DNA of 64,000 bases from Dasypus novemcinctus (Eukaryota; Chordata; Mammalia; Cingulata; Dasypodidae): positions 11,470,001 through 11,534,000 of the forward strand of contig NC_080699.1 in NCBI RefSeq assembly GCF_030445035.2, read 5' to 3'. How positions within the stretch are numbered: position 1 is the stretch's first letter; every line of letters begins with the position of its first letter. The notes below the pieces were generated by a model. That model ran no database searches and was not told the DNA's origin. It was given only the letters and a program-made list of their open reading frames with translations. Positions 31,836 through 43,638 of the stretch are shown here, piece by piece. Position numbers and translations under genes: made by a program.

Positions 31836-32785
31836 AACGAATGAGTATAGCTTAAGTAGAAGTACTTTACTTTTCCCATTTATATGGATTTTTGTTTGAA
31901 AATTACCTTAAACTTAGAAGATTTCTTTTTTATGTATAGGCTTTTCACAGCTGGCAAGGTGGCCATTTCTTCCAAGTTTTTATTACATATTTCCATCAAA
32001 AGTATATATTTCTCTGGCTGTCAAATTCAAAACAAGGCAGGTGGCCCCTTCCTCCATCACTGGTCCTTGGGCCTCCCTCCCAAAGCTGCGTGCTCAGTCA
32101 AAGAGGATGACCTTCCAACCTTTGCCCCTGGAGGAGGACCGTTCTCGGTCGAGGGTATTCGAGTAGCTGTGCTCCCCTAGAACTTCCAAACAAGCTCTCA
32201 AATTCAAAACAAACTGATTCTAAAATGTAAATTTGCAAATTATCCGGATGTTGCAGAGCAGATCGTTAGACTACAGGCTTCTCGTGGGCAGAGTCTGCAT
32301 CTATTTTTCTATTAGATCCCCTGCGTATAGTCCATAGCAGTGTGTAAATCCTAGTAAACCCTCACTAAAGTTTTCTGCGTGTGCATTTGCATTATTATTC
32401 GAGCTGTGAATCCACCCAGTGTAATTGCCCTGGAGTAGAGACTGCTGAAGAAAAACTTATCTGCTGAGACCATGCTCTCTTTCAAGGAGTCTCTTGATAG
32501 AACGCATTAGAATAATTGAATCCAAGTTTGGAAATCTCTAGCTCCTCAGAAATCCAGGTCCAAGAGAGCTAAGTCAAGTGAACTGTAATCCAGAGACAGT
32601 TCCATAACCAAAGCAAAATCCCAGCCCTGGAAGAGACTTTTTGAAATTACATAAATGGCAATCAGTTTACAAGACCCTTTCACATGGTACCTCATTTGAT
32701 TCTCAAACAACCCTGGGAGGTTACTACACAGCCAGCTCGATGCTGGCCTACCCCTGGCTTGTGCTCAGTGCTCATGGGTAGGTAA
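31836..32785. other. Unannotated intron sequence
   Basis: No gene seen. A scrap of reverse MIR may lie at about 32680-32715. Confidence 0.4.
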
Positions 32786-32789
32786 GTCT

Positions 32790-32970
32790 CTGCCACTTCC
32801 TAGGTAGGCCTGGCCTAGGGCATTCAGCCTCTCTGAGTTCCATGTCCTGATCTGCACAGTGGGAAAACTGTAGGAATTTACCAGGCTGTGGTGAGCTTTG
32901 GTAGGGATGTTGCGGATAAAGTGCTGAGTGTGGCACCCACCACAGGGATCATTGTTGCTACTACCGCTTG
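32790..32970 (+). repeat. MIR SINE relic
   Basis: 'tctgccacttcctaggtagg', 'cctgatctgcacagtgggaa' and 'ataaagtgctgagtgtggca' give a + strand MIR missing part of its head. Confidence 0.65.
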
Positions 32971-33261
32971 CCACAGCCCCTCTGCTAGAAAGTCGACTTG
33001 AGCCCAAGCCTGGCCCTTGTGCCGTGCTGCTCGCCTTACTTCACAAGCTTGTGCACTTGCTTAAGAGTGGCCGCTTTTTTGCTTTGTATTGTGTTGAGGG
33101 CAGGTGAGGGACGGAAGGCCTTGGAAAGAGGAGGAAGCGAGACTGGTTCTGCAAGAGGACAGGTGAGCCAGGTTAGTTGAGAGGGCGCAGGAGGGATGGG
33201 AGGCCTTGGGGAATGGCAGTGAGGGAGGTTAGATCTTGGTGAAGGACAGAAGGGTAATTCC

Positions 33262-33683
33262 TTTTTTTTTTTTTAAAGATTTATTTTTTATTTCTCTCCT
33301 CTTCCCGCCCCGCCCCCCAATGTCTGCTCTCTGGGTCCATTCGCTGTGTGTTCTTCTGCGTTTGCTTGTATTATCAGGCAGTGTTTGGAATCTGTGTCTC
33401 TTTTTGTTGTGTCATCTTGCTGTGTCAGCTCTCCGTGTGTGCAGCACCATTCCTGGGCAGGCTGCACTTTCTTTCATGCTGGGCGGCTCGCCTTATAGGG
33501 CACACTCCTTGCGCGTGGGGCTCCCCTACATGGGGGACACCCCTGCATGGCACGGCACTCCTTGCGCGCATCAGCACTGCATGTGGACCAGCTCACCATA
33601 CGAGTCAGGAGGCCCTGGGTTTGAACCCTGGACCTCCCATGTGGTAGGTGGACACTCTATCCATTGAGGCAAATCCGCTTGCC
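33262..33683 (-). mobile_element. DAS SINE, full-length
   Basis: Long copy in minus orientation with all modules: T tail, C-rich block, 'ttcgctgtgtgttcttctgc', 'tgtcatcttgctgtgtcagc', 'gcgcatcagcactgcatgtg', and tRNA-like head with ggtttgaaccc (B-box complement) and a head end 'aaatccgcttgcc'. No clean target-site duplication seen. Its open frames on either strand are chance. Confidence 0.93.
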
Positions 33684-34254
33684 GGGTTGTTATTTTTTAA
33701 TACCCCGGATTCTGACAGTCCCCCAGACTACCTCACTTGCCTGGATGAACTTATTATGTAATATGTGGGAATTTTTTTCTTGACCAGCCACATCATTGTG
33801 AAAATAAGATTTTGTCAGTTACATTCTAGGTGGAAGTGAGTGGAAAGTTGTAGAAAAACCTTAGAAAAAGCATTCTTTAGCACTTACACAAATATTTCAT
33901 TAAGTGATTTCAGGATGTGTAATTTTGGATGGGACTTGAACAATGTAGATACCTTTGTCTATATAGTTATGATAATACCTTACCCACTTACAGTACTTCA
34001 CAGTGTTTCTAAAGAAGACATTAAGAGATTAGGTGACATACAGGGTTTCTGATAAGTGTATTGACAGTTAAAATTAGGACTTGGGTCTCTCCTTTTTAAA
34101 ATATTTGCTATTAAACACAGTAGACTTACCGTTAACTATTCATTAAAATAATGCTATTAAAAATAAATGATTATTTTCTTTGGAATACAAAAGAGAACTG
34201 GGGGAAGCAACTTCTCTATAGGATATTAAATACTTAAAAGTAGCACCAAATAGG

Positions 34255-34650
34255 GAAGCTGATTTGGCTCAACTGATAAGAGTGTCTGCCTACAATAGAG
34301 GAGGTCCAAGGTTCAAACCTAGGGACTCCTGACCAATGTGGTGAGCTGGCCCACGCGCAGTGCTGATGGGCGCAAGGAGTGCCGTGCCGTGCGGGGATGT
34401 CCCCTGCATAGCGGAGCCCCGTGCACAAGGAGTGTGCCCTGCAAGGAAAGCCACCCGGCGTGAAAAAAGCGCAGCCTGCCTAGGAGTGGCACTACACACA
34501 CGGAGAGCTGACACAGCAAGATGACGCAACAAAAAGACACAGATTCCCAGTGCTGCTGACAAGAATGCAAGCGGACACAGAAGAACACAGTGAATGGACA
34601 CAGAGAGAGGACAACTGGGGGGGCGGGGAAGGGGAGGGGAAAAAAAAATG
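34255..34650 (+). mobile_element. DAS SINE, full-length
   Basis: Long copy in + orientation. The internal RNA polymerase III promoter is visible: A box tggctcaactg (34265-34275) and B box ggttcaaacct (34310-34320). Flanked by a 7-bp duplication aaatagg (34248-34254, 34651-34657) and ending in an A run. It lies only about 570 bp from the oppositely oriented copy at 33262-33683, so a transcript through both could fold into a long hairpin. Confidence 0.93.
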
Positions 34651-34989
34651 AAATAGGAATTGTGGAAATTATGTTTTTGACAAACGGAAATACATTGGAG
34701 GACATTTCTTCTCTGTGACTGGCAAGGATAAGTTGTCCTGGATTCACGCCCTGTCACAGATGGTTGGAGGCTGGAGAAAAGGCGGCTCTTTCCTGCCTCG
34801 AGGGCCCTCCAGGGACCCCGCCTCTCACCCCACACCAGGCTCCTGTGACTGGCTGAGGGCAGACTCTGGCCCTGAATATGGGCCATTGTGAACGAATTCT
34901 CCCATTTTAATTTAAAATGTAAATATCACAGTAACCCAAGCCTTATTTATTTCAACACTTTTTCTTCAAATCCTGGGGGAGAGGGGGCA

Positions 34990-35200
34990 GGTTATTCAAG
35001 GCAATTTACCGAAAGGGGAGTTTTTAAACGACTTCTGCAGCGCGGGCCTGGAAGGCTGCAGAAGGCCGGGAGCTGAGGAGTCCCCGGGCCCCAGCAGCAG
35101 CTTCGCCGCACGTCTCTGGTACCAGGCCTGTGTGCAGCTAGATCTAGACTTGGGCTTTTAATTATCGAGGGTATTAATAATCCATTAATGGAAAGAAGAT
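34990..35200. other. Candidate non-coding regulatory patch
   Basis: A local GC-rich island (about 35035-35115) inside AT-rich intron runs directly into a block with several homeodomain-like TAAT cores (about 35157-35190, for example taattatcgag and tattaataatccattaatgg). No repeat is recognised here. Only the composition and motifs are seen; a regulatory role is a guess. Confidence 0.25.
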
Positions 35201-36535
35201 GGTTGTGGAATACAAACTGAACAGCTTCCAATGCAAAGAGAAGCAAAGACAAATCTTCTCTTGCTTTTTCATCAGTTCAGTTTTCATTTAATCTCTGAAA
35301 TGAGATGTCTAATAGTGTAAAATTTCCATGTTTATTAGAGGAAGCTATTGTACATTTTTAAGGCAGAACAGACATTTCAAAGGAGTTGATAGTATAATTT
35401 TCTGTATTTCTTTTATAATTTCCTGCCCCTTTCATTTTATCCCTTAAGAATACTTTGCCATTTTCATTTTCTTCAAGGCCAGCCTTTTTTAAAGTTCAAA
35501 GTAACTCCTTATTCAGACTCTCATTTATTTTCTTTAACCCACCTGACACACACCAAATCATAAAGTCTAAGTTTTCATCCTTTTGTCTTCTCCATGGATA
35601 CAGTCATATAAATTACCTTTACAATACTGGGACTAAAACGTGGAAGAGACCGCCCACCCCCATTTCCCTGAGTGTTCCCAGGTTTTGGAAGTCCATTTTC
35701 AAAAGTCTAGCCTTATTTAGTTCACACCATATGGCGCTGCTTCCTCAAAGATGTGACAATGTCATTGCAACCATATGTTTTAGTAAAAGCATTCTTATTT
35801 AATCCATGAACTCTTTGGGAAGAGAAATCCTAAAATGATGGCTTAGGATAACAGTGCCCCTCCACAGTGAATCATTTCACGGAAACCACAGAGGCAAAGA
35901 TGCTCATTTCTAAGGGCACTTGGCTGGAATTCACACAGTTCAGTGTCTTTGACTACCAGCTCACCTTCTAGGACCCCTCTGATATTTTTGAATTTTACCC
36001 CAAGTTGATTCAGTTTCTAGACTTTTGAGTCAATACAGCAGTTACTTCAGCCCATAACAATACAAAACAATGATGGTTATAATTTCCATCTGAAATCTTC
36101 AGTATGGAGACACTGAAGAATTTAGAATATTCATAAGATTAAAATCCACGTAAATTCTGTTTACATTAGATATTTTTGTGCTCTAGTTATCATTAAAAAA
36201 TAATCAACTACCTGAAAATATTTTCCTTGCAGCTAGATAATCTTAATGGTATGAGGTATGAATGGAAGATTTGTTACCCTTAACACTACAGATTTTAATA
36301 CATAATTAATTTTAATACACATCATTTAATTTCATGATGTTAACAAGAGAACTCTGTGCCTGTCCCCTTTAAGCAATCCTTTGGCTTACAACATTATATT
36401 AATTTTATTGTAATAGTCTTGCTATTTTAAAAGTAAAGCTTGGATTGAATTTCTCTGGGGAATAGTATCTCTGGATTTAGTGTATATTGTGTAGTAGAAA
36501 TCATCTCAGAAGGAGCATTTGCACGTGATAACCCA
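35201..36535. other. Unannotated intron sequence
   Basis: Nothing recognised. Confidence 0.4.
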
Positions 36536-36539
36536 ATCA

Positions 36540-36705
36540 TTTATAGAAATTTATTGAGGGCCTTTCCTGTGCATGTTATACCACTAGGCACTCTAGGGGA
36601 TTCAAAGAAAAGCCAGAATAAATGCTCTGTCTTCACAACATTTGAAGTCTAGGAAGTGGAGTATGACATATATATAAATAACTATCATACAAAGTAGACA
36701 ATTGT
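36540..36705 (-). repeat. Old interspersed repeat of uncertain family
   Basis: 'aaatttattgagggcctttcc' style text with 'ccactaggcactctagggga' is a pattern shared by old dispersed mammalian repeats; I cannot fix the family. Confidence 0.3.
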
Positions 36706-37389
36706 AAGTGCCACTGTGCTGTGCCTGCTCCAAAAACAGAAATTTCTAAGCCAGGAGAATAAGGTATTGTATCTAACACTCAGACATTTTTATTAATTCA
36801 TATTTGAGAGACATTATATTTGTTGTTCTAGCAGCTAAGTAAAAAAAAAAAAACAAAGAAATTTGAATACCAAAATTCTTAAAAGCTACCCATATGAGAA
36901 ACACATGATTTGCCATGAAAGAAGATGGTCCATCACCAAAGAAGCACAGGTTCCACGTTAGCATGGCTATCTGAGATTCTAAATTCTTGGAATAGTATGT
37001 TTCGCCTACCATTACATCATGTAAGTTGGGACTAATTTCACTTATATCACCTGACAGGTGACATAGGTTACTCTTTCTGAAAGAAATAGAGTAGTTTTCA
37101 AACTGGGAACTGCAAGAGTGCAATTATGAAAAACTTTCTTCAAAGAAATCTTGAAGTTTTACTTTGGAACACTAATGGAAGTCATGCAGTATTGACGGTG
37201 ACTGATGTGAAACCTAAGCGGTAAATAGATCATACTGTCGTGAGCAGTGAGAGAGAGTGGCGGAGGTGGATCAGAAACGCAAGGGCAACCTGGAGACTGA
37301 GAAGGCCTGGGGCTCTCACTAACAATACCCAGGAAGCAGGGGTTATATACAACCCTCTCAAATCTGCCAAACACCTGTTTCTCTAACTC

Positions 37390-37830
37390 ATATTATATCC
37401 CTGGGAGTCATGTCCCACACTGAGGGGAAGGTAGTGCATTTATGCTTAGAGAGAATCCATATTAGAGCAACAAGGAGGCTTTCAGGAGGTAACTCTTAGG
37501 CATTATACAATACTAGGCTAAGTTTCAGTTTCACAAGAAAGGTTCATCAGTATAACCGTCAGTGTCAAGGGCCTGGCATAATGGTCTGTCCTCTACTAGA
37601 CACGACCCATGTACTCGGAATGCTTGCTGCTCCATTAGAGAACGTAGCAGGACTTTCCAGGGTGGGAATTCAATATTCTTTCAGCTATTGTGTGGGTCTC
37701 CACCCACTGAGACAACACCCCATGGCCACTTGAACATATTCATATGCCTTAGAAGCATGCTCCAAGTGCACCCCTCCCCATACATCCCCTCTCCACTGAC
37801 ACCCCACACCAGTGATCCTCCCCTGTATGG
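37390..37830 (+). mobile_element. Probable xenarthran dispersed repeat
   Basis: Text such as 'atccctgggagtcatgtccc' and 'gtgcatttatgcttagagag' recalls a dispersed xenarthran element, possibly a LINE-1 3' UTR. Ends are not clear and no frame is open. It directly precedes the DAS SINE at 37895. Confidence 0.35.
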
Positions 37831-37894
37831 CAATTTTTGAATAGTGTCTGTAAAAGGGATCTGAAGCCTCTGGCCCTATTAAGATCTCAGCCTC

Positions 37895-38306
37895 GGAAGT
37901 GGACTTGGCTCAATGGATAGGGTGTCCGCCTACCACGTGGGACGTCCAGGGCCTCCTTGACCCTTGTGGAGCTGGCCCATGTGCAGTGCTGATGCACACA
38001 ACGAGTGCCCTGCCATGCAGGGGTGTCCCCTGCATAGGGGAGCCCCACACACAAGGAGTGCACCCCACAAGGAGAGCCGCCCAGCACAAAAAGAAAGTTC
38101 AGCCTGCCGAGGAGTGGTGCCATACACACGGAGAGCTAACGCAGCAGATGATGCAACAGAAAAAGAGACAGACACAGATTCCCGGTGCCACTGACAAAAA
38201 TAGCGGACACAGAAGAACACACAGCAAATGGACACAAAGAACAAACAACTGGGGCAGGAGGGCAAGGGGATGGGGAAAGAAATGAATAAAATCTTTAAAA
38301 AAAAAA
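37895..38306 (+). mobile_element. DAS SINE, full-length, B box lost
   Basis: Long + copy ending in an A12 tail. It is flanked by the longest perfect duplication in the window, 14 bp (37881-37894 and 38306-38319, core gatctcagcctc), with the first As shared with the tail, so it looks recent. The A box tggctcaatgg is present, but compared with the copy at 34255 the segment holding the B box (ggttcaaacc) is deleted between 'gacgtcca' and 'gggcctcc'. Such a copy should transcribe poorly from its own promoter. Confidence 0.93.
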
Positions 38307-38845
38307 AAGATCTCAGCCTCACGCGGTGAGTCATGATTGTGGCCACAGTCAACCATTTCCTTATGTTTCAATAGTGTTTATAAAAGTCAATGAAATAACA
38401 TGGTATAAAAATGTCAAAGAATTTCATCTTAGGAAAGTCGAGGGTATCTTAACATTCAATGCAATATTTTACTTCAAAATTACACAGCATATTTTTTAAA
38501 TTTACAGTGATGATGCCATGATATTTTTCATGTTTATATATAATCATGATAACCTAGACTGTCAAATTGGAAATGACCTGTGAAATAAAGCAGTTTTTTT
38601 AACCAGGAAAATTAAGTGACTTTGGTAAAGTCACATGACTTCTTTTTACGCAGTTGGAACTTTTAATCTATGTCTCCTTAGTTTGAATTCAAGTTTCTTC
38701 CAATGCTCCATATCAGCTTTACTAATATAAAAACAACAAGGAACCATAGAGTTTGAAGAGTGCAATAAAGATTGTGCTCTCCAAGCTCATCATTTCAGTT
38801 TCCCTGAAATGTGAAAAAGGAAATAAGTGTATGCTTTTAAGTGTC
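38307..38845. other. Unannotated intron sequence
   Basis: Nothing recognised. Confidence 0.4.
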
Positions 38846-38848
38846 TAC

Positions 38849-38938
38849 TTTTTTTTTTTTTAGAAGGTACCCGGATTGAACCCTGGACCTCATACATGTG
38901 AAGCAGGTGCTCAGCCACTGAGCTACACCTACTCCCCG
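38849..38938 (-). mobile_element. Short tRNA-derived SINE (DAS-type monomer)
   Basis: A 90-bp unit: T13 tail, 'ggattgaaccctggacc' (B-box complement) and 'tcagccactgagctacacc' (A-box complement). Closely parallels the copy at 21511-21601. No clear target-site duplication. Confidence 0.8.
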
Positions 38939-39635
38939 TATTTGCTTTACTCTTACACTGCTTGCATCTTGTGCAATGTTTGTTGTCACCATTTGATGTA
39001 TTCCATTACCAATAACTACAGGTATTACAAATCTTTAAAAATTCAGGATTAAAAAAATCACTAGCATTACTGTAATAAATGGTTAATGGTGATTATAGAT
39101 ATGTAAATTTTTATGATAGAACTTACATGTATATTCATGAATAGCTACATTTACGCTTTGGAAATAGAATCTCAGGGTTTATTTTCAACTAAACATCTGA
39201 TCCTGTTACTTACCTGACATTCAGAAAAGGGAAGTACGGAGATTAAATGTCTTCCTTAAGAAACTGGGTCTTGCATAAAAAATTCAAACCTATAACAATG
39301 AAAAAAAAAAAAAAATGCCCTCCTATTTTCCCCTTGTATTCTTGGAATTCCTTAGCAACACTTTTACACTTGGTGCTTTATAACAAAATATTTTAAATTA
39401 TAAAATTAATATGCATGTAGTAGGCACATAAAATTTGAAAAGTGTAGTATAACAAAGAAGAAATAAAAATAACCAATAAGCCCACTACCAAATAATGAAA
39501 ATGTACATACTAGTTTTACTATTGTAACATTTGTAATTTTGAATTAATTTTAGATTAATATTTTACCCTGGGCATTCTCCAGTAAATATTATTTAAAATG
39601 CTATTTTTATGGCAAGTAATAATTTAACTTGTGAA
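38939..39635. other. Unannotated intron sequence
   Basis: AT-rich; an A15 run at about 39301-39315; nothing else recognised. Confidence 0.4.
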
Positions 39636-39639
39636 TGTA

Positions 39640-39940
39640 TAATAATTTAACTGTTTTTAATGTTTTATTTTTCCAATTTTAACAATTATAAGTGAAATTT
39701 TGGCACTATTTCTACTTATTTCCATTGGGTAGGTTTTTAGAAGGGAAATTACTGGATGAAGAAGGATGTACATTTTAAAAGCTATTGTTATGTACTATGA
39801 AATTGCTTTCTAGATAGCCGTACATGTTCATCAGCAGTATATGATAAAGCCCTTTCCATCACATTCTCACTAACCTTGAGTATAACCTTTTATTCATTTT
39901 TCTCAATTAGATATATGAATAGTCATAGCTAAGTGTTTTT
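39640..39940 (-). mobile_element. Old L1 3' relic
   Basis: 'gggaaattactggatgaaga', 'gaaattgctttctagatagc' and 'catcagcagtatatgataaag' give the reverse old L1 pattern. Confidence 0.45.
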
Positions 39941-41440
39941 ATTTTGTTTTGCTTTCTTTATAATGTACTTCTTAAAATTCTACTTCTTTTGCTTAATTTT
40001 TCTTTTCCATTAATTCAACGTGTAAAAATAAATGAAGATAATTTGATGCTTTGAAGCATCACCAGAACTTCTTTTATAACATTATTCTTAGTCTGATTAT
40101 TATTTTTATGATAAATAACTATGTTTAAGACATGAAACACTGGTCTATAAACGTCTTAATGAGCACTTACAAATGTTTATGATAGTATTTGTCTAATATG
40201 TCATGATTTTATTGAAAAAAGTAAAATAAAACAGAATTTTCATTTACCTTCTAAATCTAGAATTTTATGAGTGTTTAAGAAGTAACTAAATATAAAAAAT
40301 GATTACCCCCATGTGCTTAATAACATTCTGAAATTAGCAACTGTATTAACTGTTAATCTAGGAGTTATAGAATTTAGACCTAAAATTTCTAGTATTACTT
40401 ACCTTTTATTTTCTACTTACCATAAACATTATCCTCTCTTTTACTGTGGCTTTCCAGCTCAGTCTGGTCACTAATATTCCTAAATGGCAATTACTTGAGC
40501 AGAAATTGGGAAGAATTTTGCTGATTAATGACTGAACTACAGAGACTAAAATAGAGAGTGTTTAAATGGCAACAGACCTGGCAAGTAGGACATCTCCAAT
40601 TTGAGGGATTTTTTTTTTTTTAATATGAAGAATCTCTGAACATAACAAGTCAAAGCATATTTTACAAACATATGGGCTACTATATTACATCTTTTCTGTG
40701 TTACTCCTGCTCTTGGCCATATGAATCCCAAGGGCCTTACAGTGATATTTTTCACCAATTTTACATCCCATCCATATAATGTCAGCTACCTCTCCATTCT
40801 CTAAAACCTTATAAAAGGGAGAATGTTTCCAGTCCTTATTATTGTGTTGTGTTTTTGTGTTCCTAGGTCATAAAAGAGTTCTACTTGTAGTCTATTTCTT
40901 GCAAAATACAAAATGACTCTTTACAACTCTTGTTCTGTGCTTTTTCCAAGAATCCACATCTAGGAAAAGTGGAGTGGTCAGCAGGCAAGCTGAGAACACA
41001 CACTTCTTTAAACCAATTCATTAGCAATTCTGATGGAAATCCACTAATCATAAAACAAAGATGGTACACTTGAACCCAGGTGAATATTATGATGAAAGTC
41101 CACTAATGCATTGAATCTCACCCAATACTTCCTGGAAAGGTCACATTCTATTTACAAGTGAATAAATTAAAAGTCACAGTGAAGTTCATATAAATATTTA
41201 GGTACCAAATAATTTATTATTGGCATATATAAATCAAAGCTATCAAATATATTAGGGAGAAATCAATAGAAAATGCATTAGTAATATACCATATAGATGA
41301 TGGAGCTAATAAGATATAAAGGTATACTTAAAAATATAATTAAATCTTCACTTTACCTTAGCCAAATATCACTGACTGTTGCAGCATTTTCATTTATAAG
41401 GTTTTTCAGTACTTTGGTATGGATTTTTTTTGTTCTCTCT
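39941..41440. other. Unannotated intron sequence
   Basis: 1.5 kb of AT-rich sequence with no recognised element or gene. Confidence 0.4.
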
Positions 41441-41444
41441 CTTT

Positions 41445-42255
41445 ATTTTTTTTTAAATGTTACGTTAAAAAAAAATAAGAGGTCCACATATACCCCCACC
41501 CTGCTCACCCCTCTCCTTCACATCAACAACCTCTTTCATCATCATGGCACATTCATTGCATTTGTTGAATATATTTTGGAGCACTGCTGTACCGCATGGA
41601 TAATGGTTTACATTGTAGTTTACACTCTCCCCCAGGCCACCTAGTGGGCCATAGCAGGACATACAATGTCCAGCAACTGTTCTGCAGTTCCACCCAGGAC
41701 AACTCCAAGTCCTGCAAATGCCCCCACATCATATCTCTTCTTCCCTCTCGCTACCCTCAGCAGTTACTATGGCCACTTTCTCCACATCAATGCTACAATT
41801 TCTTATATTACTAATCACAGAAGTTCCATAGTAGAATATCAGTAAGTCTACTCTAATCCATACTCTGTTCCTCCATCCTGTGGACCCTGGGATGGATATG
41901 TCCACTCTACCTCTGTGTCAAGAGGGGGCTTAGATTCCACATGGATGATGGATGCAATTCTCCTCCTTGCAGTTGTAGGCACTCTTGGTTCCCTGATGTG
42001 GTGGTTGACCTTTACCTCCCTGTTTGCTGGCCAGGGTAAGTCCAATAACCCAGAGGGTAGGAGTTTACAAGTCTGCTGAGGCTCAGGGCTGGCTGTCACA
42101 TGGACAGTCCCTAGATTCAGGTCTCCTGAGTATACACCAACCCCAGTGCCAACCACAGGTCCAGTAAAAGTGACAGAAGAGGCATATGTAGAAAGGTCAC
42201 ATCTGAGTCCAACTCCGTCACACTCAGGAACACAGACTCCAAAGAGGGCCAACTA
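41445..42255 (-). mobile_element. Xenarthran LINE 3'-end-like repeat
   Basis: T-rich left end (41447-41456) followed by about 800 bp of moderately GC-rich non-coding sequence ('accctgggatggatatgtcc', 'tcctccttgcagttgtaggc'). Composition and sharp left end suggest a 5'-truncated retroposon in minus orientation, probably a LINE-1 3' UTR of a subfamily different from the one at 2803 and 46735. The 134-codon minus frame at 41848-42252 has no recognisable domain and I do not call it a gene. Confidence 0.4.
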
Positions 42256-42539
42256 ACATGGGTATGGAATTTGAATTAGTTCAGAAAAGAATTGTACTAT
42301 AAAGATTCTTGATTTCTATTATATATTAATAATGTTCATAATCATTTCATTGTTCTAGTGATTCTATTTGGCAGACAAGGTTTAATATAGAAATCAAGCA
42401 CTTCTGATTTCTCTTTGTCTTGCATTAGCATTGGCCCATGCATGGACTGTGTCCTTCCTTGTCATATAGCTAATAAAAATCAGCAATTTTTTTTAAAGGA
42501 TAGTGGTTAAACCTTCTGATGTGTTATATGTAGGCATTT

Positions 42540-42970
42540 CCATATACTACTTTTGGGAGTTGTAATTGGTTTAATCTTTCTGAGAAGTAATTTTGTTATA
42601 TTTCTCAAAAAATTTAAAATTTTCATAACCTTTGACCAATAAATTAATGAATATATCAGCAAGAAATATATATATTACAGCATTATTTATAATATTGAAA
42701 ATTGAATATGACTTAACTGTCTAAAAATAGGGGAATGAGTTTTAAAATAATCACTCACTACAATGATTAATATGAAAATATTTAAAGAATGATTTGAAAA
42801 TTATTTCATTAAGAAAATGGCTATAAGGTATATTAAGGTGAAAAATAAGAACACAAAACCATATGTACATAATATGACCTCAAACACATAAATCATTATA
42901 TGAAAGGAAAACACTTAGAAAAACCATACCAACAATTCACTCTAAGTCTTTCGGAATGGTGAAAGAATAA
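42540..42970 (+). mobile_element. Old L1 3' relic
   Basis: 'acagcattatttataatattg', 'ctgtctaaaaataggggaat' and 'aaggtgaaaaataagaacac' follow the old L1 3' UTR in + orientation. Confidence 0.55.
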
Positions 42971-42981
42971 ATAAAGGATAT

Positions 42982-43638
42982 TGTGATAGTTCATGTGTCA
43001 ACTTGTCCAGGTTATGGTGTCCAGTTGTCTGGTCAAGCAATCACAGGCCTGATTGTTATTATGAGGATATTTTGTTGTTGGACGTACAAAATTAGTTAGT
43101 TGGTTGCATCTACAGCGAATTGCATGTACAATTAACAGAGGAGATTGCCATCAGCAATGAGGGGTATCACATCCAATTAATTGGAGTTTTAAAACAAGAA
43201 TTCAGAACTTGGAAAGAATCTCTTTCTCCCATCAGCCAGCCAGCTTTTCCTGGGGAATACAACTTCACCTTCATCAGAGTTTCCAGCTTATAGCCTGCCC
43301 CACATATTTCAGATGTGCCAGATTTCAGAACCACTTTTTCCAAGTTTCCAGGTTGTGGCTTGCCCTACAGAATTTGGGCTTGGTAACCTCCATGGTTGTA
43401 CAACCCAATTTCTATAATGACAAATATATATATATTTGTCATTATATATATAAAATATATATATATAATATATATAAAAATATAATATATATAATATATA
43501 ATAATATATATAATATATATAAAATAATATATATCATATATATAATAATATATATCATATATATTATATATATAATATAATATATATAATTATATATATA
43601 TATATATATAACTACTAATACAAAATCTGACTAATACA
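42982..43638 (+). mobile_element. ERVL (MLT2-like) LTR
   Basis: Begins tgtgatagttcatgtgtcaa and 'ggtgtccagttgtctggtca' and ends 'ctgactaataca', the layout of ERVL MLT2-type LTRs in + orientation; the stretches 'tttccagcttatagcctgcc' and 'tgtggcttgccctacag' are repeated variants typical of these LTRs. Near its 3' end it carries a greatly expanded AT microsatellite. It leads straight into a MaLR-like internal region. A 123-codon frame crossing the AT run (43209-43580) is meaningless. Confidence 0.65.
43423..43609. repeat. Long AT microsatellite
   Basis: About 187 bases almost only of A and T in atat/aata patterns, near-palindromic over its length, within the ERVL LTR. Able to extrude cruciforms and likely variable in length and hard to sequence or assemble. 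Confidence 0.95.

Noticed and set aside
34255-34330. tRNA gene suggested by A and B boxes
   Set aside because: It is the tRNA-derived head of a DAS SINE with module tail, A-rich end and target-site duplication.
41848-42252. A 134-codon minus-strand open frame
   Set aside because: Lies in a dispersed retroposon-like block and shows no domain or splice context.
43209-43580. A 123-codon + frame ending in Ile/Tyr-rich repeats
   Set aside because: The C-terminal half is translation of the AT microsatellite and the N-terminal half is LTR sequence.
43423-43609. CRISPR-like or origin-like repeat array
   Set aside because: Simple AT microsatellite without constant repeats and unique spacers; the window is mammalian.
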